From Flabesymbios commensalis (lineage: Eukaryota; Annelida; Polychaeta; Terebellida; Flabelligeridae): 64,000 nucleotides of DNA. This document shows positions 53,107 through 63,475 of the stretch, one piece after another. The DNA is taken from positions 79,080,189-79,144,188 of the forward strand of contig OZ024909.1 in the NCBI GenBank assembly GCA_964017125.1. The letters run 5' to 3'. Under the pieces are notes generated by a model. That model ran no database searches and was not told where the DNA came from. It saw nothing but the letters and a program-made list of their open reading frames with translations. Positions within the stretch are counted from its first letter, which is position 1; each line of letters starts with the position of its first letter. The position numbers and the translations under genes are program-made.

Positions 53107-53385
53107 ATGTCAAATATCTTAATACAAATGAGCTCGATATCTATGGCAGGAATTTTACAATGTTTTACTGATGAAGTTCTTGAGGACAAATCGGATTACT
53201 TGACTTGGATCGAGTGTTTTTCCAAAGCTCCACACATTTCTTCCGAATTCCCAACTGAAGACGTCATATGCGATGTTGTATACGAGTTAACTGAGAAGTG
53301 TGGTTGTAGCATTGAAGAGTTGTTTGCAGAAATGATGAAGAAGTGTTGTCTGCCCTTAATTTTAAATTTAAGAAAGATTACTTAG
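53107..53385 (+). CDS. Open frame of 92 codons, unknown
   Basis: SISMAGILQCFTDEVLEDKS, DYLTWIECFSKAPHISSEF and EKCGCSIEELFAEMMKKCC form a helical, protein-like sequence. The frame ends in a run without exon signals that I can see. It might be part of the helicase-like unit downstream. 53386-53840 holds decayed-looking frames only. Confidence 0.3.
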   Translation: MSNILIQMSSISMAGILQCFTDEVLEDKSDYLTWIECFSKAPHISSEFPTEDVICDVVYELTEKCGCSIEELFAEMMKKCCLPLILNLRKIT

Positions 53386-53844
53386 CATCTACCAGGAGAA
53401 GGAAAATGGCACACCAAAAAAAGGTGATGTTTATGTTTGAGAAAGAAAAAACGATATTAGTTAAAACGACGACGCATTAGTAAATGTAGATACTTATGCC
53501 ACTTTGGACAATATAAAATCTCCACTTTTGTTTTCCGATATGATATGTGACAGAACACCAAATTAAATTGCATCCCATACGGCTCTTAAACGTACCATTG
53601 TACGACAGAACATTGTTTTATGATAAAGTGCCACAGGTTTACTAACAAAGATATTAAAACGCCTTGTGAAGCATATGCTGTGAAAGCGTACGTCGACTCG
53701 AGAAAAAAAGTTATAGGCAACAAACTATGTAAGGTCATTTTAGGTTCGTGACACTATGCCTGTCCCTTTTGACTTTACCAAGCTGACATTGCTATTAATA
53801 CCACCTCCTCTTGTCTAATTGTTTACCATGCAATTGTGATTTAA

Positions 53845-54040
53845 AGGTGATCTATCACCCCTTATATGGTATGAATAATTAAGTCCTTATATGGGGTGAT
53901 TGGCTATCATGTGACCCTCTCAGAGGGTCACATGCTAGCCAATCACCTCATATAAGGAAACACTTGTGCCCCATCTTGTGGCAACTTTGATTTATTTGTC
54001 ACAAATGTACTCATACTATATAAGGGGTGATAGATCACTT
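53845..54040. mobile_element. TTAA-flanked MITE with a central palindrome
   Basis: The 196-bp element is flanked by TTAA (53841-53844, 54041-54044). Ends are inverted: AGGTGATCTATCACCCCTTA and AAGTGATCTATCACCCCTTA inward, ~30 bp. In the centre (53885-53957) two 36-base arms, each from CCTTATATG to GACCCTCT, are inverted with two mismatches and almost no loop. piggyBac- or Kolobok-type by its target site. Confidence 0.8.
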
Positions 54041-54371
54041 TTAAGACGAGTGTTCTACCCATCTAGAAAATGGTCCAATAGCTTATATTAGGAGTGATAG
54101 TTTACATGCGCTACCATAAATCTAGTGCAATACGACATAATGTGACACAGACCGCTTAATTCTGGTACGGTGTAATGAAACGTCGGTACCCAGTGAACCA
54201 TGGAATTGAGGCAATTGTTGTTATTTTCTTGTATTTTATACATTTGTCATCGAAAATGAAGAGATGTTTCTTTTTATCTTAACATTCACCAGTCATCTTT
54301 GGTGTGACGTTAATACCGCACAATCACGAAATCAAGCACATGTGTTTAATTCTCGTTTTGTATCAAATAAT

Positions 54372-54437
54372 TTGTATGATAGAGAGGCTGTTATGATGCT
54401 GGCATTGTATGATAGAGAGGCTGTTATGATGCTGGTA
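54372..54437 (+). repeat. 33-bp tandem duplication
   Basis: 'TTGTATGATAGAGAGGCTGT...ATGCTGG' occurs twice in a row, differing by one base. Within an open frame of unknown value (54264-54494). Confidence 0.9.
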
Positions 54438-54752
54438 CCTACACAGCGTCCACGCTGTTTTAGTGTCGGGCTAACGCTGCAGGTGATGGTATAACATCGC
54501 GCAAACATTGATTCAACGCATCGTGTATGCTGGTATCAAGTGGACACCTGTTGCATAATTTAGTCTGCCAGTGAGTGAATTAACTGACCATTTGTCGATG
54601 AAGTGAGACAACGAATAAAAAAAACCTTAATTGCTGGTCGTCATATGCGCCTGTTGACTACTCCTTATAGCAGGACACCATCTTAGAAAGAGTATGACGC
54701 ATGACACCATGGTAGAAACAGTATCTACTAGACAAGTTACATAGGGTGATAC

Positions 54753-54817
54753 ATCTTCCTTCACAAGGCCCGCTACTCCCGATGTCGTAGACGGAGACGT
54801 CGGGAGTGAAGGAAGAT
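54753..54817. repeat. Nested inverted repeat
   Basis: ATCTTCCTTCAC (54753-54764) pairs with GTGAAGGAAGAT (54806-54817), and inside it ACTCCCGATGTC (54775-54786) with GACGTCGGGAGT (54796-54807, one mismatch). The arms overlap by two bases on the right, so both cannot form fully at once. Confidence 0.7.
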
Positions 54818-54924
54818 GAGGGTGATAATACATTTTAACTAGAAACATATTAGCAATATTAATGATAATAAAAATAATGAGCCTGAGATACGACATTTAA
54901 TGAAAGATTTGTTTCATTTTCAGG

Positions 54925-56295
54925 TGCAAGTCGCTGCTATGACTCAAAAGACATGGTGATGCATCATTGCTGAATAACTGTGCAGCACCTTCTAAATTAT
55001 ATTTAAAGGATAACACCAATGTCATGTTAGTAAATTTAGGCGCTGATTTGGTAAATGGCTCCACTGGAAAAATTATTGGGATGGAAGAGAAGGCGGTTTC
55101 GGTTCGTTTTGAAAGCCAAATCGTACTGTTAAATAATTCCTTGCTGTTTTTCAATACATAATTTGAAAAATGTTGGAAAACAGACAGCGAGCAGATTGCA
55201 AATTCCTCTATCCCTTGCATTTGCTTACACTGTTCATAAGGCTCAGGGTTTAGCCCTAGATCGAGTAGAGGTCAATAATTATTATTGTCGACGAATGACG
55301 CAGCCTGGCCAGTAGAGTGTGGCAATTGCTAGGGCTCGATGCAAAAAATGCTTAAAAATTCTAAATTCTGACAGAAGATTGCTGACTAAACCAGGACAAT
55401 GAATAGATGATTAGTACAGATCTCGCCTGTTGTCGTACTACAATTGTATCGGAAACCCCAACTGCTCTTCATCAGTCATCTGATAACGAAGCTGAAGTAG
55501 TCACATTTTCTGACGTGGAAGAACTTGATGAAATTGACGTGGATGGATTTGATGAAATTGAAGAGGTCGAGTTACTGGATATAATTATAGAAGATACATG
55601 TGAGGTTAGCATAGCGAGCGAACCAGCACCACCTTCTGCTCCAGATTTGCCGGCTAAAGAGGCATTGCTTTCAGTTTTACAAAGCAGTCAGCATATATCA
55701 CTGTAATAACCCCCCAGCAGGTCACTGTTTACGGCATTGTCGATTTCCCAATTGGGAATTACACTGAGCGAACCGATATCTTTACTAATGTAGTCTGTGT
55801 GGATATATTTGATCTGTTTCAGAAACATATGCCCGATGTACCTGCAAGCCACCGAGGCCAAACTCAATTCACGAGAGAGGCATTATTGTATACATCCACA
55901 GCAAAATATAAATACTTGATATGCCAACTTTTCGGCGTAGCTAATGCTACTTCAGTACATTTTCTTTGCGCTCTAGATATATTTTTCTTTTTAAGATCCG
56001 AAATCATATCTGTAGGAGCCAGTCATATCAAGGAAGCTGCTGTTTAAATTGCCAAAAATTATGTCATTGCGCCCAAGCCAGGATCACCGGTGGCCTGGGT
56101 GAAATTAGGTATATATCTGGTTGGTGTATTTCCAGACTACTTAATAAACGACGCAATGACATAAGGAAAAAATTGTACAAGATAAATTCACAGAAAGCCG
56201 TCGAAAAGTTATATAGTGAACTTTTATATTTTGAGCAGTTAATATCCACTCAGTCTGATTTAGATCTCTATTTTTTGTTAATTAGAGACTGAAAT
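54925..56295 (+). pseudogene. Pif1-like helicase C-terminal region with long extension, decayed
   Basis: After TTTTCAG (54924) frames give KLYLKDNTNVMLVNLGADLV and NGSTGKIIGM, then QIPLSLAFAYTVHKAQGLAL, RVEV, QPGQ and LLTKPGQ. These follow the order of the Pif1 2A/2B region: 'G..VMLL.N....LVNG..G', then motif VI-like 'QIPL.LA.A.T.HKAQG.TLDRVEV' and 'PGQ..VA..RA'. An acidic segment (VVTFSDVEELDEIDVDGFDE) and further frames (ARITGGLGEIRYISGWCISR, LLNKRRNDIRKKLY) follow, as in multi-copy Pif1-like genes of marine invertebrates as I recall them. Several breaks are present, so it is dead. The Walker A exon at 48258 may be part of the same or another copy. Confidence 0.65.
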
Positions 56296-56482
56296 AAAAA
56301 TAAACCATCATATTGACCAAATTTTACAATCACATTCAAAGCTTCTACAATCCTGGTTAAATGTGTTCATTTTGAACACTATCAGCGGAACTAATGAAGA
56401 AACAGAAGAACAAGTTGCTCGTTACATGCCATATATTGTCCCGTTTTCGCTCTGACTGCCATACGGGTGCCCTGGTGACTGC

Positions 56483-56768
56483 CCTATGTTCAGAAGGTTC
56501 TATGTTCAGAAGATTCTATGTTCAGAAGGTTCTATGTTCAGAAAATATTTGTTGAAAAGGCTCTCTGTTCAGAAGGTTCTATATTCAGAAGGCCCTATGT
56601 TCAGAAGGTTCTATGTTCAGAAGGTCCTATATTCAGAAGGTCCTATGTTCAGAAGGTCCTATCTTCAGAAAATATTTGTTCAAAAGGTCCTATATTCAGA
56701 AGGTTCTATGTTCAGAAGGTCCTATATTCAGATATATTCAGAAGGTCCTATATTCAGAAAATTCTTTG
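56483..56768 (+). repeat. 16-bp minisatellite, left array
   Basis: About 17 units of TATGTTCAGAAGGTYC with variants (ATATTCAGA, AAAATATTTGTT). Its reading frames give repetitive Met-Phe-Arg-Arg peptides that are not genes. Confidence 0.95.
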
Positions 56769-57360
56769 TTTTATGTAAGAGAAAACTTACATCTTTCAGT
56801 TTCAGGTAAACTATAATGCAGTAGGTCTATAACAAATCACAGCCTCTCATTTTAGATCATTCGGTCAAAGGTCAGATGAACTTTTGTTATAGCGCGTTGT
56901 CCGCCGTATGTCAGTCCACAATTTGGAAAAATCGCCATTGGGACTTTAATCAACACTATATAGTGAACAGCCACAAACCAGGAGTGATCACAGAAGGATA
57001 GTTTCCGCAATGCAGGAATATCCACCTAAATCCGGTCACGGTGCTAGTGAGTAGTGTGAAATTGTCCTATAGACCAGATGTATAGGCTATAGAACAAGTT
57101 CACACTTCATGCTGGTTCGTCTTAGCTGCTTTGTCTAAATAAAAAGGTCAAAACCAAAACACCTACAAAATTACAAAGATGAGCTACGGTGTCATTGACA
57201 CCTCCCATGGAAGGTCAATTATGGCACCGTTCTGTTTCTTCATTTTATCCTATTCCAGGGTTTTTTGGGTCTTTGTAACCTCCTGTATATCCCCCAGAAT
57301 GCGTTGTATTGTTTGGTTGACCAGAACAAGAGTGGAAATCGCCATTAAATTAAAGTCAAT

Positions 57361-57384
57361 AGTAAGTAAGTAAGTAAGTAAGTA
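57361..57384. repeat. (TAAG)n microsatellite
   Basis: Five to six TAAG units without LINE sequence attached beyond a few bases; possibly a stub of an aborted LINE insertion. Confidence 0.7.
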
Positions 57385-57439
57385 AAATTGATAGTAAAAT
57401 AGATTGCACAAGTAGCCTACCATGGGCCACAATTATTTT

Positions 57440-57905
57440 GGTAAATCTGTAGCGCATGTTTTACGTCGATTTCTCAACGATTCTGAACCGATTTCTTTAA
57501 AATTTTGCACAGGCCATTTTCAAGTCAAATCCTAACACCGGTAAAAATTTAGTTAGACCATTCGACATGTGATAAAATTCCAGAATTAGCGTAATGGGTT
57601 GGTAGAGGGGCGTCACAATTTCAATTTACTACATGTCAAATCTTGTAACGGAATTATTCATCTATAGTCAGATTTACAATAAATTCATCAACCAGGGTGA
57701 ATGAATCCCGCTGATTCCCTTGTCAATTCTGAACCAATTTTCATGACATTTTGCACAGACAATTATCTAACCATGGGACGACTACTCTGAAAATTTCGAG
57801 AAATTTTAAAAGGTAGTTAGAAAAAGTAAAACCATTCGACACGTAATGAACTTCTGAGACGAAGCTAATGGGTTTATAGAAGGCGGCATTTTTCAATTAC
57901 TACAT
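57440..57905. repeat. Two diverged ~240-bp tandem units
   Basis: 'ATTCTGAACCGATTTCTTTA', 'TTTTGCACAG', 'CCATTCGACATGTGATAA' and 'ACTACATGT' recur in the same order at about 57479-57640 and 57726-57907. Non-coding. Confidence 0.6.
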
Positions 57906-58006
57906 GTTGAATTGACTAATTTTTAATGTATACAATATTTCCAGAAAATAGTGCTTGGAATAGTGCATGGGAATGGGTTGAGAATTGACGGAGAAATCAG
58001 CGAAAT

Positions 58007-58206
58007 NNNNNNNNNNNNNNNNNNNNNNNNNNNNNNNNNNNNNNNNNNNNNNNNNNNNNNNNNNNNNNNNNNNNNNNNNNNNNNNNNNNNNNNNNNNNNN
58101 NNNNNNNNNNNNNNNNNNNNNNNNNNNNNNNNNNNNNNNNNNNNNNNNNNNNNNNNNNNNNNNNNNNNNNNNNNNNNNNNNNNNNNNNNNNNNNNNNNNN
58201 NNNNNN
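58007..58206. other. Assembly gap (200 N)
   Basis: Exactly 200 unspecified bases, inside the Mutator-like element. Any gene or repeat boundary across it is unreliable. Confidence 1.
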
Positions 58207-58310
58207 CATTCGCCACGCCACTTTTTTGTATCGTATTGCAATGTCACTTAAATGACTGTTAGTCTACTGTCAAAAAGGGACATAAAGCAACAATTTACAA
58301 TTACATAACC
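58207..58310 (+). mobile_element. (TAC)n-family fragment beside the gap
   Basis: 'GTATCGTATTGCAATGTCAC', 'AAAAAGGGACATAAAGCAAC' match the family's 3' end in plus orientation; the 5' side is lost in the gap. Confidence 0.6.
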
Positions 58311-58868
58311 TAGAGATTTATATGACCTTAATTTTTAACTACAATTATTGTTCTCCTTTGAACAATACACTCAACATGTTTATTGCTCTGAAATGTATAC
58401 CATAGGTGTATTTCACTGGTCACGTTGGCCAATTCTTCTATTTAAAATACATATTTCTTATTGTAGATATACACGCCGGGTTCCGATAAATTAATTAAAT
58501 ACTATTTTTTTCATAACCAGCGTGTATAATTACCACCCGGTATATTTACTTGTGAAGGTTGTGACATATGCATATTTACCTACTAGTACCACAACATACC
58601 ACTTAGACTTTACATTCAACAGATAATAATCCCATAGACCAGTGTAGACCACATACGATAAGAGAATTGATATTTCTACATCTATTTCACTCGTTTTTAT
58701 ATGATATTTCGAACAACGCACTTCCTATAAAATATAATTATAACTTTCATATCAACAATTTAATGAGTCCTCATTCAAGCTCGAAAACCCACTCAGCACA
58801 CAACGTTTTTGCGACATTGAATCAACGTCATTGGCGTTGCCCAATTGGAACTGAGAAATAGTCACCCG

Positions 58869-59062
58869 TACTTTCTAAACATAGGGACCTTCTGAACAAA
58901 TATTTCTAAACATAGGACCTTCTGAACATGGAACCTTCTGAATATAGAACCTTCCGAATATAGAACCTTCTGAATATAGGACCTTCTGAACAGAGAACCT
59001 TCTGAACATAGAACCTTCTGAACATAGGACCTTCTGAACATAGAGCCTTCTGAACATAGAGC
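58869..59062 (-). repeat. 16-bp minisatellite, right array (inverted)
   Basis: About 11 units of GAACATAGAACCTTCT, the reverse complement of the left array, including the same 'AACAAATATTT' variant unit near its inner end. Confidence 0.95.
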
Positions 59063-59138
59063 TGTAACCGGGTGCCCTGACGCTGTATCCCCCGAAAGGC
59101 CACTACCCGGAAAACACGATATATTGGCCTAATTGTGA

Positions 59139-59181
59139 AATAATGTTGAGCCACCGTCTGCGATGATGGGCCAACATTATT
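59139..59181. repeat. 10-bp inverted pair around GC-rich core
   Basis: AATAATGTTG (59139-59148) and CAACATTATT (59172-59181) flank a GC-rich core containing GATGGGCC; same word family as 9180-9560. Confidence 0.6.
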
Positions 59182-59999
59182 CCAACCAAAATTCAAACCC
59201 TTCGTGCTCTTATTCACGAATATAATCGTGAATATATTTTTTTCTGAAGACTTTTTAAACACGAAAGTAGCCTAGAGACTACAAACGTTATATTGCACAT
59301 GTTCATAAGGACTGGTGTACAGAAATCACCACACACATCACCCCTTTTTCCCCTAAATAGGACTCAAACTCAGGCAAAATAAACTTAATAGGATACCGGC
59401 GTACGGCCCCTAATAAATGAATGAATAAATGAAATTAGCCGGGCTTACCAGGTTTGCTTACCAGGCAAACAGCGCAACCCTGTTCTAAAACGTTCTTAGT
59501 TGCTATCACTGTTCTATCTCGGTATAATGTGATCTCAGTTAACAAAGAATGTGTCTTTGTTGCTAAGTAGGTTTGGGTAAGAGCAGCTGACAACTTAGCT
59601 AAGATTTCAGTCCTCGGTCAAGCACGAGGGCTGAGAATTGATCTCAACATCGCCCATGTTTGTCAGCGAGAAATTAAAAAAATTAAACCCACCTTGCCAT
59701 GAATTTACAAGTTTATAGAATACTCCTAGGCTTTGTCATTAATTTTCTCTTGATAGAGACTCCTTGATAGATTATGTATTTTATTGTGTTACAATCATTT
59801 GCTATCAGAGTGTGCAAAAAACTATATCGAAGTTTTATCGCGACAATAATCATTTTCATAATTCAGCGCCGTCGTCATTTTGCTCTGTTGATAGTTGTAC
59901 AACACGCTCTGATGTCTGTGGCGCTGCTGTGCACACACACTCACACTGCAGAATCAAAACCACACCTATTGGTGAAGTGCAACGCTTCTCGGCGCTGAA
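59182..59999. other. No recognisable gene
   Basis: AT-rich spacer with short frames of no recognisable family. Confidence 0.4.
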
Positions 60000-60461
60000 T
60001 TGTCAACTTTTTCAGAAATCTTTCACAATATCGACAGAAAAAAAGCCCATAATGTTCAATTTATGTCAAATAAAGGTGTGCACGGAACAATAGTACATCT
60101 TACGAACCTCAACACATGGAATTTACATGAAAAAGTTGAATACATTTCTCATACTAGTGAAAAGAGTTTTGGTAGGCTACCCTACCTCAAAACTGGACAG
60201 GATTCCATTCATATGTTATTTTTTTTAAATCTATTTGCATATATATATACGTTCTATAATGGGATAGATTATGTTAAAGTAATTATGTTCTACGCCACTG
60301 ATATCTTATTTATTTGTTTAATGACCTGCGTAGACAATAGTCCAAGCTGGGTACTTTTGCGCTATGCTCCAGAAGCAGAGTGGATCAGCCTGATCTACGT
60401 AGACAATAAACTGTTGAAACGTTGTAAAATCAATGTTGCTCGCACATTGGAGCAATGTTGA
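60000..60461 (+). CDS. Open frame of 153 codons, unknown
   Basis: The longest frame in the last 8 kb. It has a hydrophobic stretch (MLFFLNLFAYIYTFY, VIMFYATDILFICLM) and no motif I know. AT-rich codons and lack of splice or start context make a chance frame possible. The end overlaps a 'GCAATGTTGAGACGCCTATT' word seen also near 58815. Confidence 0.2.
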   Translation: MSTFSEIFHNIDRKKAHNVQFMSNKGVHGTIVHLTNLNTWNLHEKVEYISHTSEKSFGRLPYLKTGQDSIHMLFFLNLFAYIYTFYNGIDYVKVIMFYATDILFICLMTCVDNSPSWVLLRYAPEAEWISLIYVDNKLLKRCKINVARTLEQC

Positions 60462-60464
60462 GAC

Positions 60465-62111
60465 GCCTATTGGGGCAACTATATATATGTTAGTATTGGT
60501 ATATGGCTATGTTAAGTACGGATTTGTTTTATCTAAGGCAATTTGCTTAAGCAAGACTATAGGCCTTAAGATTATTGTGTTATGTAGCATACAGCTGGAA
60601 TAAATACATTTAAATGATATTTATAATATAGACTATGGCCTAATAAATCCAGTTGCCGTCCAGAGAACCTAGAAATTGTCAGAAGTGTAAGGTTTTTCGA
60701 TTGATTCATGTTCCCAATGGGTTTATGAACAAATTCAGCTTTGTTGCCCAGACGGCAACTTTGGGCAACTTTTTTAATTAGCATAATTAACATAATTAGC
60801 ATAATTAGCAATGGGGAGTAATGCCAAATGTTAATTTTGAACCAATGGACGTACACAAATCTCCAATACCACATTTCAATATAATTCAGACATAAGGAAT
60901 TCATTTCTGACATTAATGGTAATAAAGAGATCCAGGTCAAAGGGAATGATTATGATGCAAATCAAACTAAATTGACCAATAATAGGAAATGGACAGTGCC
61001 CAGGACGCCCACGACCTGATCAGTGTAAAAGAGTAACGTTAGTCATAAATAAATTGCAATTTAATCTGAAGTTAGATTCACAGAATTGAGTGTATGCCTA
61101 CATATATACATATCTCTAGGAGTTTTCCTTCAGGGGGGTAGGCCTAGTAGTTACGTTATATATTGATATAGATTATTAAAGTAAGTATTTTGTTAGCAAA
61201 CACCAGAATGCCAATTATATTCTTCTTGTAGCTCATTATTTATAGGCTATGTAGACATAGGCCAACAATTGTTATACTTCACACATTAAAATAGTTGGGT
61301 TCTTTTGCTTCACTTTTACAATAAAACCCTTATATCTATGCAGCTGCTGTACCTGAAAACTCACCCTTGAATACCCCTAAACCTGCTATAGTCTAATTTT
61401 GTCTAGGTAGGTCAAAATTGGCTCTTCTGTGAGTATCAATTCTAGGGTAATTAGCCATATGCCTATCGCTGAGTCATTCACAGGTCCGTATACAAACTAA
61501 GACAAGGGGGGGGGGGTACAGAACGACCATCCCTAAATGTAATATGGGGGCTGGGGGCATCCCGCATAAATGTTGAAAAAATAAGCTCTATAGCTGCATT
61601 CTGGCGCAATTTAGAGGTAAAAATTCTTTCAATGGCAATTTTCATTCAATTTTTGGTCTAACCTGCAGCTATAGACAGGCTACAGTAGGCCGACATACGT
61701 AAATAAACAGCGCATTATACTTGCTGGCAAAACAACGAGGTTCGTGTCATAGGCCACACAAATTAAAAACTGATGGGCGTCCACATAATTATCACCACAT
61801 AACAACGGCCCTGTTTCAATAAAAACAGTGAAATAATCATTTTGCCCAAAAAAGTCATCCATACAATTAACACAGGCTACCTGGGAGTTATTGACAAGGT
61901 GTGAACAACACAGATATAACAAACCATTAAAACATACTCTAACATCTTAACACTTCATGTACGATAAGCTTATACATACAAAAAATCTAACAGTTCATTG
62001 TTTTCTATTCCCCCGACTTCGGACTCGCCCTCCTCCTCTTCCTCCTCAACATGAATTTCCTCTGATTCTTTGCAACAATCATCTAAGACTGAATGAAATA
62101 AATGGGAGTTA
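60465..62111. other. No recognisable gene
   Basis: AT-rich DNA with a short TAATTAGCA run (60775-60812), a G-run (61507-61516) and a minus frame at 61680-61922 without motifs. Confidence 0.4.
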
Positions 62112-62270
62112 TAGGCCACCTTTGTACACATATAGGCTAAACTAGGCCAGGGAAACCTCCTGACAATGGTGAGATGAATGAAATGACGCTGCCCTCCAGA
62201 CACAGGATTCTAAATTCGAGCCCTGGCGGTCTGAGGCCGAGCACGATACCACTCGGTCGCGGAGGCTCTC
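62112..62270 (-). mobile_element. tRNA-like SINE, copy 1
   Basis: About 160 bp shared with 63170-63327 (~80% by eye). On the minus strand the head reads CTCCGCGACCGAGTGGTATC (A-box-like) and later GGGCTCGAATTTAGAATCC (B-box-like), followed by a body ending near 'GGCCTATAACTCC'. Confidence 0.65.
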
Positions 62271-62489
62271 CACAATATCTAAGACTGATGACACCAAGAA
62301 GCTTAGGAAGTAAATTTCATCACTTGCGAAACTTCTGCAATCTGCCAGCCAAAGTTGGCGATCTCTTGAGTTGCTTTTGATTTGTGACATTTCCGGAGCG
62401 AGAGCCTTCCACATTTGGAGACAAGCGCGACGATTATGGAGATCCAGGTTGATATTCGTAGGGGGGGCAGGGAATTCAGTGTAGGAGGT

Positions 62490-62748
62490 TTTTTTGCGAT
62501 GGATTTTGTACCGGTGTAGTTGACAATATATTCTCTGAGTAGACTGATAAGAAAAATGTCTGACCTGTTATATCCATCAAGTCACTTTCTGTGACATCAT
62601 GTTCCCCCAGTACCTCATCTAGTGCAGGAATATTGTTTTTTTTTAATGCTGGGACCTTGCCCTTTCCACATGGGAAAGAAACCGTGTCGCACTGTGACAG
62701 ACCTTGGCATTTCCTCTCAGCGCAATGACAGCATGGTGTTAATATCAA
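62490..62748 (-). CDS. Putative minus-strand exon, unknown product
   Basis: The frame from 62748 reads CCHCAERKCQGLSQCDTV, then VPALKKNNIPALDEVLGEHD and VTESDLMDIT, with a donor-like AG|GTCAGA near 62566. The Cys/His-rich start may be a small zinc-binding unit; not recognised. A minus frame with CKACLTSGEKYQGA at 63025-63165 may be a neighbouring exon. Confidence 0.35.
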
Positions 62749-63169
62749 GCACTGATCTGTCCCACTGCCTCACCTTTTTCACCAAATTTCAACTTGTAGC
62801 TTACCAAGGTTATTTCAGCCTCATTGTGATGTACAAGACAGTTTTCTCTTCCCACCATGCTGATGTTGTGTCCATGACTGAAACTGCAGAGAAGTTGATT
62901 CAGCTGGCGCTTGCTGGCTGTGGTTTATTGCATCGCGATTTAGAAGTCAGTTGATATATATTGCAGCACCCTCACCAGCTCTTCTCTGACACTTATGATC
63001 TTTGGCACTTAATTCTTCATATGCCTATCGAGCAAAGATGACAAAGATAGTTGCACCTTGGTACTTTTCACCACTTGTGAGGCATGCCTTACAACTGTCT
63101 GCAATGTCTGCCTTCATCAGTACAGACCTGTCACCCTTTAGCAGATATCCAAATGAAATGAATCTGGCT

Positions 63170-63327
63170 TTATGCCCTCCTGTGCACATACAGGCTAAAT
63201 TGGGCCAGGAGAACCTCCTGAGGATGGTGAGATGAGTGAGATGACACTGCCCTCCAGACACGGGATTCGAAATTCAAACCCTGGAGGTCTGAGGCCGAAC
63301 ACGCTACCTATCGGTCACGGAGGTCCC
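63170..63327 (-). mobile_element. tRNA-like SINE, copy 2
   Basis: Same family as 62112-62270. Minus-strand head GACCTCCGTGACCGATAGGT and B-box-like TTTCGAATCCC. Ends at 'GGGGGACC' by 63327. Confidence 0.65.
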
Positions 63328-63394
63328 CCACAATACTGAGTTTCACAAGTGGATGAGGAAGAAACATTTTTGTTGTTTTTTTCAAACCGCCGAG

Positions 63395-63475
63395 ACCGGT
63401 AAACGAACAACCGAGCACTAGCGTGAAAGGCAGCGGTGCTAACCACTACCCCAGGGCCGCCGCCCAGCAGATTTA
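63395..63475 (-). mobile_element. tRNA-derived SINE head
   Basis: Minus strand reads GGCGGCCCTGGGGTAGTGGT then TAGCACCGCTGCCTTTCACG and CTCGGTTGTTCG: a good A box and a weakened B box. Similar in plan to 51823-51900, which also starts with CCCTGG and (T)AGTGGTTA. Confidence 0.55.

Larger units (their letters stand above)
56474..59069. mobile_element. Mutator-like DNA transposon with subterminal 16-bp repeat arrays
   Basis: GGGTGCCCT(G) flanks both ends (56465-56473 and 59070-59078), a 9-10-bp target duplication typical of Mutator-like elements. Ends: GGTGACTGCCCTATGTTCAG left, GGTTACAGCTCTATGTTCAG right inward. Just inside each end is an array of a 16-bp unit, in opposite orientations. The interior (2.1 kb) contains a sequence gap, a retroposon fragment and no transposase that I can see, so it is probably non-autonomous. 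Confidence 0.7.

Noticed and set aside
56486-56816. Repetitive 'MFRR..VQKVL.SEG' protein frames and a CRISPR-like look
   Set aside because: The frames come from a 16-bp tandem repeat. There are no unique spacers between units, and the context is a eukaryotic transposon.
57900-58262. Open frames through the N gap
   Set aside because: They exist only because unknown bases were translated as X.
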